Shown here one piece after another: positions 24,790 through 32,258 of a DNA stretch of 37,925 nucleotides. The notes beneath the pieces were generated by a model. It was not told where the DNA came from. It saw nothing but the letters and a program-made list of their open reading frames with translations, and ran no database searches. The stretch comes from Candidatus Dormiibacterota bacterium (GTDB taxonomy: Bacteria; Acidobacteriota; Polarisedimenticolia; Gp22-AA2): the NCBI GenBank assembly GCA_035635555.1, contig DASQAT010000025.1:1-37925 (forward strand). Direction: 5' to 3'. The first letter of the stretch is position 1, and every line of letters begins with the position of its first letter. A program made the position numbers and the translations under genes.

Positions 24790-26387
24790 CGCCTCACGTC
24801 GCGCAGGATCTCGCGGGCGGCGTTCTTGCCGGGCGCCCCCATGACGCCGCCGCCGGGGTGCGCGCCGGAGCCGCACAGGTAGAGACCGCGGATCGGCGTG
24901 CGGTAATTGGCCCAGCGCGGCGCCGGGCGCAGGAAGAAGAGCTGGTCGGGGGTCATCTCGCCATGGAAGATGTTCCCCTCCGTGAGGCCGAAGATCTTTT
25001 CCAGGTCCCACGGGCTCAGGACCTCGCGCGCGATGATCGCCTTCTTGATGTTCGGGGCGTATTGCGCGAGGTTGTCGATGATCATGTCTCCCACCTTCTC
25101 GCGCACCTGGTCCCAGGTCCCTTCTTTCAGCTTGTAGGGGCCGTACTGCACGAACAGCGACATGACGTGGTGCCCCTTCGGGCAGAGGGTGTCGTCGAGG
25201 GTCGAGGCGACGTTGCCGTCGATCAGAGGGTGGGCCGACGGACGACCGTACTTGAGATCGTCGTAGGCGCGCTCGAGGTACTCGATCGACGGAGCGATCT
25301 CGAACATGGCCGGCTGGTGCGGCGCCTTCGGGTCCTGTCCGGGGAGGCACGTCCAGTCCGGCAGCTCGGACAGGGCGCAGTTGACCTTGATCGACGATCC
25401 CTGGATCCGGAACTTGCGGATCGACTCGGTGAATTCATCCGACAGCGTCCCCTTGTCGCACATCTTCAGGAAGGTCCGGTGCGGGTCGAGGTTGCTGGCC
25501 ACCAGGCGCGCGCGGACTTCGTCGCCGTTCGCGAGGTGCACGCCGCGGCAGACGCCCCCCTCGACGATGAACCGGCCCACCTCGGCGCTGGTCTTCACCT
25601 CGACGCCCAGGTCCTGGACCGATCGCAGCAGCGCGTTGGCGATGCCGCTCATGCCCCCCTTGACATAGCCCCAGGCGCCGGGCTGCCCTTCGATGCTGCT
25701 GCCGATCGAGTGGTGCAGCATGACGGCCGCCGAGCCGGGGGACATCGGTCCGACGCAGGTGCCGATGAGACCGTTGAGGGCCATCGCCGCCTTGACCTCG
25801 TCCGATTCGAAGCGCCGCGACAGGTAGTCGTCGCAGGAGGCGGTCATCAGCTCCATGAAGTGCTTCAGCTTCCTGTCGCCGAGCTTCAACAGCCGCCGCC
25901 CGAGCTTCCCGAACTCGAGGAGCTCGCGCAGGCCGCGCGGCGGGAACATCGGCGGGGTGGTGCGCAGGATCTCGTCCACGAACGGCTGCAGCTCGGCCAG
26001 GTCGGCGTTGAAGCGGCCGTACGCCTCGGCATCCTTCTTCGAGAACTTGGCGATCTCCCTCTTCGTCTTGTCCTCGTCCGCCGACCAGAGCATGTAGCGG
26101 CCGTCGGGGTAGGGATAGAACGAGTGGGGCTCGGGCACGAGGGTCTGGAAGCCGTACTCCTTCATCTTGAAATCGCGGATGACCTCGGGAAGAAGAAGAC
26201 TGCAGACGTATGAAGTCCGAGTGACGCGGTACCCCGGGATGAGCTCTTCGGTGACGCAGGCGCCGCCGACGATCGGGCGGCGTTCGAGCACCAGGACCTT
26301 GAGCCGCTCCTTCGCCAGGTACCCGGCAGCGATCAGGCCATTGTGGCCGCCTCCCACGACGATGGCGTCGTAGCGCGCCTGTGTCAT
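24786..26387 (-). CDS. PYROXD2/CrtI-like FAD-dependent oxidoreductase, copy 2
   Basis: A 533-residue paralogue of the gene at 18974, with the same motif order: G12-G-G-H-N-G17 (YDAIVVGGGHNGLIAAGYLA), GGACVTEELIPGYRVTRTSY, HSFYPYPDGRYMLWS and the C-terminal YLCGSGAHPGGGVMGAPG. AAGGGGTG precedes the ATG. It is divergent from mttB copy 2, and the shared 261-base gap holds the paired operator palindromes plus a leader hairpin. The predicted reaction is FAD-dependent oxidation or dehydrogenation of an amine-like or isoprenoid-like substrate. The arrangement beside mttB supports an amine, but no substrate-binding residues can be named. The stop codon TAG shares bases with the convergent TAA stop. 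Confidence 0.85.
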   Translation of the reverse strand: MTQARYDAIVVGGGHNGLIAAGYLAKERLKVLVLERRPIVGGACVTEELIPGYRVTRTSYVCSLLLPEVIRDFKMKEYGFQTLVPEPHSFYPYPDGRYMLWSADEDKTKREIAKFSKKDAEAYGRFNADLAELQPFVDEILRTTPPMFPPRGLRELLEFGKLGRRLLKLGDRKLKHFMELMTASCDDYLSRRFESDEVKAAMALNGLIGTCVGPMSPGSAAVMLHHSIGSSIEGQPGAWGYVKGGMSGIANALLRSVQDLGVEVKTSAEVGRFIVEGGVCRGVHLANGDEVRARLVASNLDPHRTFLKMCDKGTLSDEFTESIRKFRIQGSSIKVNCALSELPDWTCLPGQDPKAPHQPAMFEIAPSIEYLERAYDDLKYGRPSAHPLIDGNVASTLDDTLCPKGHHVMSLFVQYGPYKLKEGTWDQVREKVGDMIIDNLAQYAPNIKKAIIAREVLSPWDLEKIFGLTEGNIFHGEMTPDQLFFLRPAPRWANYRTPIRGLYLCGSGAHPGGGVMGAPGKNAAREILRDVRR

Positions 26388-26404
26388 GCGTCACCCCCTT
26401 CGAA

Positions 26405-26424
26405 GCGCTCCGCACACGGAGCGC
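26405..26424 (-). promoter_or_regulatory. leader hairpin of oxidoreductase copy 2
   Basis: GCGCTCCG, CACA loop, CGGAGCGC: a perfect 8-bp stem with a 4-base loop in the transcribed leader, ending 17 bases before the start codon and next to the ribosome site. It could influence translation or mRNA stability. Confidence 0.5.
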
Positions 26425-26442
26425 GTTTCATGCTGAAGGAAC

Positions 26443-26448
26443 AATCTA
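26443..26448 (-). promoter_or_regulatory. -10 element of oxidoreductase copy 2
   Basis: TAGATT on the minus strand; the site 17 bases upstream reads GACCTG, a poor -35. The start is predicted near 26436, which puts the operator at 26491-26501 about 60 bases upstream. Confidence 0.45.
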
Positions 26449-26490
26449 GCACAGGGATCGGGACACAGGTCCCTGACGCGGACGACCTTT

Positions 26491-26501
26491 GCTGTTACGG
26501 C
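26491..26501. promoter_or_regulatory. operator palindrome in the copy-2 gap, left
   Basis: GCTGTTACGGC, flanked on the right by TTCAATT, as in the proximal copy at mttB1 (there ATTCAATT). Centre 42 bases from the right copy. Confidence 0.6.
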
Positions 26502-26532
26502 TTCAATTTCCGCGGATCCGCGTCATTCTCAA

Positions 26533-26543
26533 GCCGTTACGAC
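26533..26543. promoter_or_regulatory. operator palindrome in the copy-2 gap, right
   Basis: GCCGTTACGAC within CTCAAGCCGTTACGACA, identical over these 17 bases to the distal site of mttB1 read on its coding strand. It sits about 73 bases before the predicted mttB2 start. Confidence 0.65.
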
Positions 26544-26574
26544 AATGCGGCGGGGCGCGCCCCGTCGAATGTCC

Positions 26575-26604
26575 TTGCGCCGGCAGGCCGATGGCGAGGA
26601 TAAT
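26575..26604 (+). promoter_or_regulatory. candidate promoter of mttB copy 2
   Basis: TTGCGC (26575-26580), 18-base spacer, GATAAT (26599-26604). The start near 26611 gives a leader of about 38 bases that includes GGAGGAGG before ATG 26649. Confidence 0.5.
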
Positions 26605-26648
26605 TTATGCCACGTCACCATCATGGAGCGGGTGCGGAGGAGGTCTTC

Positions 26649-28091
26649 ATGGTCCCCGAGGTCAGGATCCTGAGCGACGAGGAAGTGCGGCTGATGCACA
26701 CGCGGGCGCTCGACATCCTCGAGAAGGTCGGCATCAAGTACGAGAGCACGCGGGCCCTCGACCTCCTCGCCGAGCACGGCCAGAGGGTCGACCACGACAA
26801 GGGGCTGGCGTGGCTCGAGCCGGACCTCGTCCAGAAGTGCATCGAATCGACGCCGCGCGTCATCACGCTCGCCGGGCGCGATCCGAAGCACGATCTGCGG
26901 ACGGACGGGAAGCATCTGTATGTGACCACCAACGGCCAGGCGACGTTCACGCAGGACTACAAGACAGGCGTTCGACGCCAGGGACTGGTGCAGGACCTGC
27001 GCGACTCGACCAAGGCGGCGCACTACATCGACGTGGTCGATTACGTCTGGCCGATGGTCGTGCCGTTCGACGTGCCGGGGCCGAGCCGCGTGCTGCACGA
27101 GATGTACCACTCGTTCGCCATGACCTCGAAGCACATCCAGCACGAGATCCAGCTTCCCGAGCACGTGCCGTTCGCCCTGGAGATGCTGGAGATCCTCGCG
27201 GGCAGCAAGAACGAGCTGAAGCGCCGGCCCCCGTTCTCGATCGTCGCCTGCACCGTGTCCCCCCTGCAGCACGAGCCGAAGATGGCCGACCTGTGCATCG
27301 ACATGGCGCGCGCCGGCATCCCGATCGTCATCTGGCCGATGCCGCTCACGGGGGCCACCGCGCCCGTGACCGTGCCCGGCACCTGCCTGATGAGCCTGAT
27401 CGAGTTCCTGTCGGGTGTCGTCCTGTTCCAGCTCGCCGCCCCCGGCTGCCCGCTGATCTACCCTCTCGGCCCCGAGGTCCTGGACATGCGCTCGGGAATG
27501 GCGGTGTGCGGCAGCCCGGAGATCCCCCTGTTCAATCTGATCCTCGGACAGATGGCGAAGTTCTACAATGTCCCGGCGCTCGGGGTCGGTCTGAACTCGG
27601 ACGCCAAGATCCCGGGCGTGCAGGCGTCGTACGAGTCGATGCACACCGGCATGGCGGCCGCCCTCTCGGGCGCGGACCTGCTCGTGGGGATCGGCATCCT
27701 GGACGACAACAACACGATGTCGCTCACCGAGATGGTCATCGAGGCCGAGGTCGCCCGCATGGTAAAGCGGATCCGCGACGGGGTCGTCGTGAACGACGAG
27801 ACGCTCATGGCGAATCTGATCGAGAAGGCCGGGCCGGGGCAGCACTTCCTCGGGTTCAAGGAGACGCTGCACGGCCTGAAGACGGGCGCCGTGTTCTTCC
27901 CGAAGTTCTCCTACCGCAGCACGTACGACAAGTTCTTCGAGGAAGGGCACGACGAGATCGAGACCGCGCGCGCGGAGGTCGACCGGCTCCTGGCCCTCCC
28001 CGATCCCGACCCGCTTCCGCCCGAGGTCGACCGCGAGCTGAAGCGGATCCTCGCGGCCGCCGACAAGGCATGCGCCGAATCGGCCGCCTGA
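26649..28091 (+). CDS. MttB-family (non-pyrrolysine) methyltransferase, copy 2
   Basis: A 480-residue COG5598 protein, paralogous to copy 1 along its length: shared GATAPVTVPGTCLMSLIEFL, CPLIYPLGPEVLDMRSG, NSDAKIPGVQASYESMHTGM (from about residue 316) and DLLVGIGILDDNNTMSL. No amber codon interrupts the frame, so no pyrrolysine. The C-terminal parts differ from copy 1 (FPKFSYRSTYDKFFEEGHDE here), which may reflect another substrate. ATG 26649 is preferred to ATG 26607 for its GGAGGAGG site and position after the predicted start. It probably transfers a methyl group from a quaternary or methylated amine to a corrinoid protein encoded elsewhere. A PUT-like permease gene follows ten bases downstream, likely in one operon. 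Confidence 0.88.
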   Translation: MVPEVRILSDEEVRLMHTRALDILEKVGIKYESTRALDLLAEHGQRVDHDKGLAWLEPDLVQKCIESTPRVITLAGRDPKHDLRTDGKHLYVTTNGQATFTQDYKTGVRRQGLVQDLRDSTKAAHYIDVVDYVWPMVVPFDVPGPSRVLHEMYHSFAMTSKHIQHEIQLPEHVPFALEMLEILAGSKNELKRRPPFSIVACTVSPLQHEPKMADLCIDMARAGIPIVIWPMPLTGATAPVTVPGTCLMSLIEFLSGVVLFQLAAPGCPLIYPLGPEVLDMRSGMAVCGSPEIPLFNLILGQMAKFYNVPALGVGLNSDAKIPGVQASYESMHTGMAAALSGADLLVGIGILDDNNTMSLTEMVIEAEVARMVKRIRDGVVVNDETLMANLIEKAGPGQHFLGFKETLHGLKTGAVFFPKFSYRSTYDKFFEEGHDEIETARAEVDRLLALPDPDPLPPEVDRELKRILAAADKACAESAA

Positions 28092-28101
28092 GCCGCGCCT
28101 C

Positions 28102-29511
28102 TTGACGCCGGCCTCGGAACCCCCCGGGGAGCCCCCGGGCGCCGCTCGGCCTCCAGGGCCCTTCCCCTCGATCCACGCCCGGCGCGGCCTGCGCCTCATC
28201 CCCCTGATCGGCGTCATCTACTGCCTGTCGGCCGCCGGCCCCGCCGGAATCGAAGCGATGGTGCCGGCCTCCGGCCCGGGGCTGACCCTCATCCTGATCC
28301 TGCTGCTGCCGATCTTCTACGGCCTGCCCCTGGGTCTGGCGAGCGGCGAGATGAACAGCCGCTATCCCGTCGAGGGGGGCTACTACCGCTGGATCAAGGA
28401 GGTGTTCGGCGACTTCTGGGGGTTCCAAGCCGGCTGGTGGTCGTGGCTCGGCGCCTTCTTCGACGGCGCCCTCTACGCCGTGTGGGTGGCGGAGTACTGC
28501 GACCCGTTCCTGCCCGAGGCGTGGGTGCGGCCCGCGCACTGGGTCGTCCCGATCGTCGTGATCGCGATCTGCACCTGGATCAACGTGCGCGGCATCGAGG
28601 TCGTCGGGTGGTCCACGATGCTGTTCAACATTTTCCTCCTGAGCCCGTTCGTCATCCTGTGCATCCTCGGAGTGTCGCACTGGCAGCACAACCCGATGGT
28701 GCCCATGCGACCGCCGGGCAAGGGGTGGCTGCCGGCGCTGGGGGTCGGCGCGCTGATGGGGATGTGGAACTACTCCGGCTACGAGTCGCTGTCGACCGCC
28801 GCGGAGGAGATCGAGAACCCGCGTCGCAACTACCTGCGCGCCATCCTGGTCGCCATCTTGATCACCGTGCCGACCTATATCATCCCGCTGGCGATCGGTC
28901 TCGCCGCCACACCCGACTGGACGACCATCAACGAGGGCTCGTTCACCGACATGGGAAGGATCATCGGCGGCCCGCTCCTCGCGCTCTGGATCTCAGCCGC
29001 GGCGATCGTCAGCAACTTCGCGCTGTCGAACGTCAACCTGCTGGCCTACTCCCGCGTCCCGTTCGCGATGGCGCAGGACGGATTCCTTCCCGCCGGCCTG
29101 ACCCGGCTGCACCGCAAGTTCGGCACCCCCTTCGTGTCGCTGATCGCGACGTCGATCTGCTACTGCCTGCTGACCTTCATGAACGTCGAGCAGCTCACCT
29201 CGATCGAGATGTGGGTGTTCTCGCCGCTGTACGTGATGATCTACCTGGCGCTCTGGCGTCTGCGCTGCCGCCCGGCGGCGGACGGCGCGAAGGAGAAGGG
29301 CTACGTCATCCCCGCCGGGCGGCGAGGCATCTGGCTCGTGATCCTGCCGCCGATCATCCTGATCGTGATGGCCATCGGAGGGAGCGCCGGTGAGTATCTC
29401 TGGACCGGTGGATCGGCGATCCTGAGCGGCTTCCTGCTGTACCCGCTCGCGGCGTGGTGGAAGAGACGGGGTGACGTCAGTCGAACGAGAGAGCGCGGTG
29501 CTCCTTCATGA
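28102..29511 (+). CDS. APC-superfamily amine/amino acid permease, PUT-like
   Basis: A 469-residue cytoplasmic-membrane transporter with about 12 spans, starting at TTG 28102 ten bases after mttB2. The N-terminal tail is Pro-rich; the first span contains GPAGIEAMVPASGPG, the unwound-helix motif of APC carriers. VEGGYYRWIKEVFGDFWGFQ, AGWWSWLGAFFDGALYAVWV matches the pattern of plant polyamine uptake (PUT/LAT-like) permeases more than classical amino acid antiporters. MWNYSGYESLSTAAEEIENP fits the substrate-site span of the family. Likely role: uptake of a cationic amine or amino acid used by the MttB/oxidoreductase module. Substrate is inferred from resemblance by eye. The last 35 bases overlap the end of the convergent CoA-binding protein gene. 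Confidence 0.85.
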   Translation: MTPASEPPGEPPGAARPPGPFPSIHARRGLRLIPLIGVIYCLSAAGPAGIEAMVPASGPGLTLILILLLPIFYGLPLGLASGEMNSRYPVEGGYYRWIKEVFGDFWGFQAGWWSWLGAFFDGALYAVWVAEYCDPFLPEAWVRPAHWVVPIVVIAICTWINVRGIEVVGWSTMLFNIFLLSPFVILCILGVSHWQHNPMVPMRPPGKGWLPALGVGALMGMWNYSGYESLSTAAEEIENPRRNYLRAILVAILITVPTYIIPLAIGLAATPDWTTINEGSFTDMGRIIGGPLLALWISAAAIVSNFALSNVNLLAYSRVPFAMAQDGFLPAGLTRLHRKFGTPFVSLIATSICYCLLTFMNVEQLTSIEMWVFSPLYVMIYLALWRLRCRPAADGAKEKGYVIPAGRRGIWLVILPPIILIVMAIGGSAGEYLWTGGSAILSGFLLYPLAAWWKRRGDVSRTRERGAPS

Positions 29512-29914
29512 TGCAGCGGCTCATCACGACGCTCAACCCGGCGGCGCGCGCCTTCGCGGCGGAGGCGTTGTCCGCCAGACCCTCCTGCATCCAGATCACC
29601 TTCGCCCGCAGGGCGATCGCCTCGTCGACGATCGCCGGGATGAACTCCGGGCGGCGGAAGATGTCCACGATGTCGAGGGGTCCGGGGACCGACTCCAGGT
29701 CGGGATAGAACTTGAGCCCCGGGATCGAGGTCGCGTTCGGGTTGACGGCGAAGACCTGGTATCCCTGCGACGCGAGGTACCGGCCCACCCGGTAGCTGGC
29801 GCGCGCCGGGTCGTCCGAGTGCCCCACGACGGCGATGCTCCTGGCGGTCTTCAGGATATCCCGGATCTCGTCGCTCGACGCGTTCTGCAGGGGAACCTCG
29901 CAGCGCTCGCTCAC
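29477..29914 (-). CDS. CoA-binding domain protein (YccU-like)
   Basis: A 145-residue stand-alone CoA-binding Rossmann protein (YccU/COG1832 group). Recognisable segments: ILKTARSIAVVGHSDDPARA near residue 20 (nucleotide-binding turn), GYQVFAVNPN, PLDIVDIFRRPEFIPAIVDE, KVIWMQEGLADNASAAKARA and VVMSRCIMKEH with the conserved Cys near the C-terminus. The precise function of this family is unknown; CoA binding is family knowledge. The GTG start overlaps the upstream CDF gene stop by four bases (GTGA), so the two are co-translated. Confidence 0.92.
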   Translation of the reverse strand: MSERCEVPLQNASSDEIRDILKTARSIAVVGHSDDPARASYRVGRYLASQGYQVFAVNPNATSIPGLKFYPDLESVPGPLDIVDIFRRPEFIPAIVDEAIALRAKVIWMQEGLADNASAAKARAAGLSVVMSRCIMKEHRALSFD

Positions 29915-30867
29915 TTCACTCTCCCTTCCCGCGCGGCGGCCGGATGATCGATCGATTCGTCGGCGCCCGGAGGCTCGACGTGCGGGGTCACGTCGCGGAT
30001 GCCGGGGAAGCGGCCCTGGATCGACTCGATGACGCGGTGCGCGATGGCGTGCGATTCGCTGGTCGGCGTGTGCGGCGCGACCGTCAGGTGGAAGTCGAGG
30101 TGCACGTGGTCCGGCAGGCCGCGCGTCCGCACGTCGTGACAGTCGATGACCCCTTCGACCTGCATGGCGGCCGCCGCGATCTCCTCGGGGCTGTAGACGC
30201 GCGCGTCCGCGAGGACATCGAGCGACGACGCCACGATGCGGTAGCCGGCGCGCGCGATGAGACCGACCACGACGAAGGCGGCCAGCGGGTCGAAGATCGG
30301 CCGGCCGAGAGTCACGCCCGCGAGCCCGGCCAGAACCGCCAGCGACGCGTAGATGTCGCTGCGCGTGTGCAGGGAGTCCGCCACGAGGATCGGGCTTCGG
30401 AGCGCCCGGCCCCGCTTCGATTCGTAGATCGTCACGAACGTATTGATCAGGATCGTCAGGATCATGATGGCGAAGGACGCCCGGGTCACCACGGGAGGCT
30501 GCGGAGTCATCAGACGCGCGACCGAGCCGGTCAGGATCTCGTAGCAGGCCAGAAACAGCAGGAAGGTGATGCCGAGCGCCGCGATCACCTCGAACTTGCG
30601 GTGGCCGTAAGGATGGCCCGGGTCGGGCGGGCGCGCCGCGATCGCCGTCCCGACGAGCCCGACGACGTTCGACGACGAGTCCATCAGGGAGTGGAGCCCG
30701 TCCGCCACTATGCTGATGGCGCCGGTCATCAGGCCGTAGGCCAGTTTCACCGCGGCCACCAGGAGGTTGAGCGCCAGGACCTGCACGAGCACGGCGCGGA
30801 TGTCGCGGGACCGGGATACCTGGTGCCCGGGGGCGTCGCCGCGGACGATCGGGTGCGCTGCGGTCAT
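29911..30867 (-). CDS. cation diffusion facilitator family transporter
   Basis: A 318-residue CDF exporter moving Zn2+, Co2+, Fe2+ or Mn2+ out of the cytoplasm by proton antiport. Six spans are visible, with the metal site in span 2 (ADGLHSLMDSSSN, HxxxD) and span 5 (ADSLHTRSDIYAS, HxxxD). The linker is short without the His-rich loop of zinc-specific members. The cytoplasmic C-terminal domain (VEGVIDCHDVRTRGLPDHVH, LDFHLTVAPHTPTSESHAIA) has the ferredoxin-like fold with metal-sensing His residues. An ATG at 30900 is also in frame; I prefer 30867 since an AT-rich promoter-like stretch adjoins 30900. Neither has a clear ribosome site. In an operon with the CoA-binding protein. Confidence 0.92.
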   Translation of the reverse strand: MTAAHPIVRGDAPGHQVSRSRDIRAVLVQVLALNLLVAAVKLAYGLMTGAISIVADGLHSLMDSSSNVVGLVGTAIAARPPDPGHPYGHRKFEVIAALGITFLLFLACYEILTGSVARLMTPQPPVVTRASFAIMILTILINTFVTIYESKRGRALRSPILVADSLHTRSDIYASLAVLAGLAGVTLGRPIFDPLAAFVVVGLIARAGYRIVASSLDVLADARVYSPEEIAAAAMQVEGVIDCHDVRTRGLPDHVHLDFHLTVAPHTPTSESHAIAHRVIESIQGRFPGIRDVTPHVEPPGADESIDHPAAAREGRVK

Positions 30868-30901
30868 CGGGCTATTCTGCCACGTCCCGGGCGGCGGCAT
30901 A

Positions 30902-30907
30902 TATAAG
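30902..30907 (+). promoter_or_regulatory. -10 element in the CDF/secreted-protein divergent gap
   Basis: TATAAG in an ATATATAAGATGATAGG stretch, 14 bases before ATG 30922. The same AT-rich patch reads TTATATATG on the minus strand and may serve the CDF gene. Confidence 0.4.
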
Positions 30908-30921
30908 ATGATAGGGCCTCC

Positions 30922-32202
30922 ATGACGCTCCCCCGGCCCGGCCTCCCCGTGGCCGCAGCGCTGCTCTCTCTCGCCGCCGCGCTTCTGCCGGCTGTCCCCG
31001 TCCGGGCGGAGGAGCCGCTCCCGCCGCGCTACGAGCTTCTCTTCTCACCGACGCTCGACGCCGAGTGCGGCGCCCGGCTGGTCTCGTCCGCCGTGACCGG
31101 GACCGCCTCGGCTGAGGAGCGCCTGTTCCGGCCCTTCGGTTCGGGCGCGGGCGGTGCCATCGCCCGCGGCGCCCGCGCGCTCGTCTGGGACGCGCCGATG
31201 GCCTGGTGGTTCGGCGTGGCGCTGCACGAAGCGTCAGGCCACGGCGGGCGCGCCCGTGAGTTCGACGCCTCCCCGGGGGTGCACCTCGGATCCCCGTGGG
31301 GCGGCCGCGACTCGTACGCCTCCTTCGACCTCGCCGGCACCAGCAGCGAGGAGCGCCTCTACATCTATATAGGGGGCGTCGAGGCCAACACCCTCACCGC
31401 CACACTCCTCGAGCGGCGCGCCGTCGAAGGGGTCCGCATGCGCCCGATCGAGCTGCTCTACCTTCTCTCGAACCGCCTGGTCGCGAGCGACTACGTCCTG
31501 CGCACGACACCGAACCCGCGCACCGACCCGGCGCGCTTCTTCGGCGAGTACCAGGGGGGCGGCGACGTCGCCAATTACCTCGGTTTTCTGCACGAATTGC
31601 ATGACACCGGCAGCGGCATCACCCCGACCGCCGTCGACGCCACAATCGAACGCGAGTACCGTCGCCTCCGCCGCCAGGCTTACTGGAACGCCCTCGACCC
31701 CGGTGCGTGGTGGGCGCTCGCCTCCGCCCTGCGCCAGGCGGCGCGGGGCGACGACACCGCCGCCGTCCCTCTGCCGCGTGCCGGCCGATTTCGCTACATG
31801 CCCGTGCTGTCCTCGGAGTGGACTCCGTCCGGTGGCGGAACGTCGCTCGAGTGGATGATGGCGCCGGCAGGCCCGGCCGCGGGATCTCCTGCCGCTCCGC
31901 GCGCCCGGACGCTGTCCTTCGTCGCCCGCCGGGGACGCGGCCCCTCCGGATCGTTCGCCGCGCTCGGCGCGAGCGCGGAGGACATCGTCCCGGCCGGCCG
32001 ATTCCGCCTCGGCGGCGCCGCCGAGGCGTGGCGCGACCCGCGCGGTGGACTCGGCGGAGGGGCCCGCCTGCGCGCCCGCATCGTCCGCGGAGCCCTGCGG
32101 GGGCTCTACATCGATCTCGGCGTGAAGTCACAGGGGTACTGGATCGCCCAGCCGGCGAGCCCGGGCCCCTACGCCGCCATTGGGCTGCTGTATCTCCCCT
32201 GA
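30922..32202 (+). CDS. secreted protein of unknown family with HExxxH motif
   Basis: A 426-residue exported protein with a typical signal peptide ending near AVPVRAEE. I do not recognise the family. Residues 102-107 read HEASGH in the context FGVALHEASGHGGRAREF, followed about 45 residues later by YIYIGGVEANTLTATLLERR, and a run of aromatic/Gly-rich segments to the end. HExxxH is the zinc motif of dipeptidyl peptidase III (M49) and some other metallopeptidases, so a zinc hydrolase is possible, with E in GGVEANT as a candidate third ligand. The last 120 residues (alternating short strands, ending YAAIGLLYLP) look like beta-barrel or outer-membrane-associated sequence. Divergent from the CDF gene. 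Confidence 0.7.
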   Translation: MTLPRPGLPVAAALLSLAAALLPAVPVRAEEPLPPRYELLFSPTLDAECGARLVSSAVTGTASAEERLFRPFGSGAGGAIARGARALVWDAPMAWWFGVALHEASGHGGRAREFDASPGVHLGSPWGGRDSYASFDLAGTSSEERLYIYIGGVEANTLTATLLERRAVEGVRMRPIELLYLLSNRLVASDYVLRTTPNPRTDPARFFGEYQGGGDVANYLGFLHELHDTGSGITPTAVDATIEREYRRLRRQAYWNALDPGAWWALASALRQAARGDDTAAVPLPRAGRFRYMPVLSSEWTPSGGGTSLEWMMAPAGPAAGSPAAPRARTLSFVARRGRGPSGSFAALGASAEDIVPAGRFRLGGAAEAWRDPRGGLGGGARLRARIVRGALRGLYIDLGVKSQGYWIAQPASPGPYAAIGLLYLP

Positions 32203-32219
32203 TCCCCGCGACCTGATGT

Positions 32220-32230
32220 ATCGTTACGAT
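32220..32230. promoter_or_regulatory. palindrome ATCGTTACGAT before the small exported protein
   Basis: A perfect 5-1-5 palindrome that shares the core CGTTACG with the mttB operators and overlaps a TACGAT -10-like hexamer (32225-32230). Only one copy here and the flanks do not match. Confidence 0.3.
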
Positions 32231-32258
32231 GCGCGTCGCGCACGAGGAGGGTCACACG

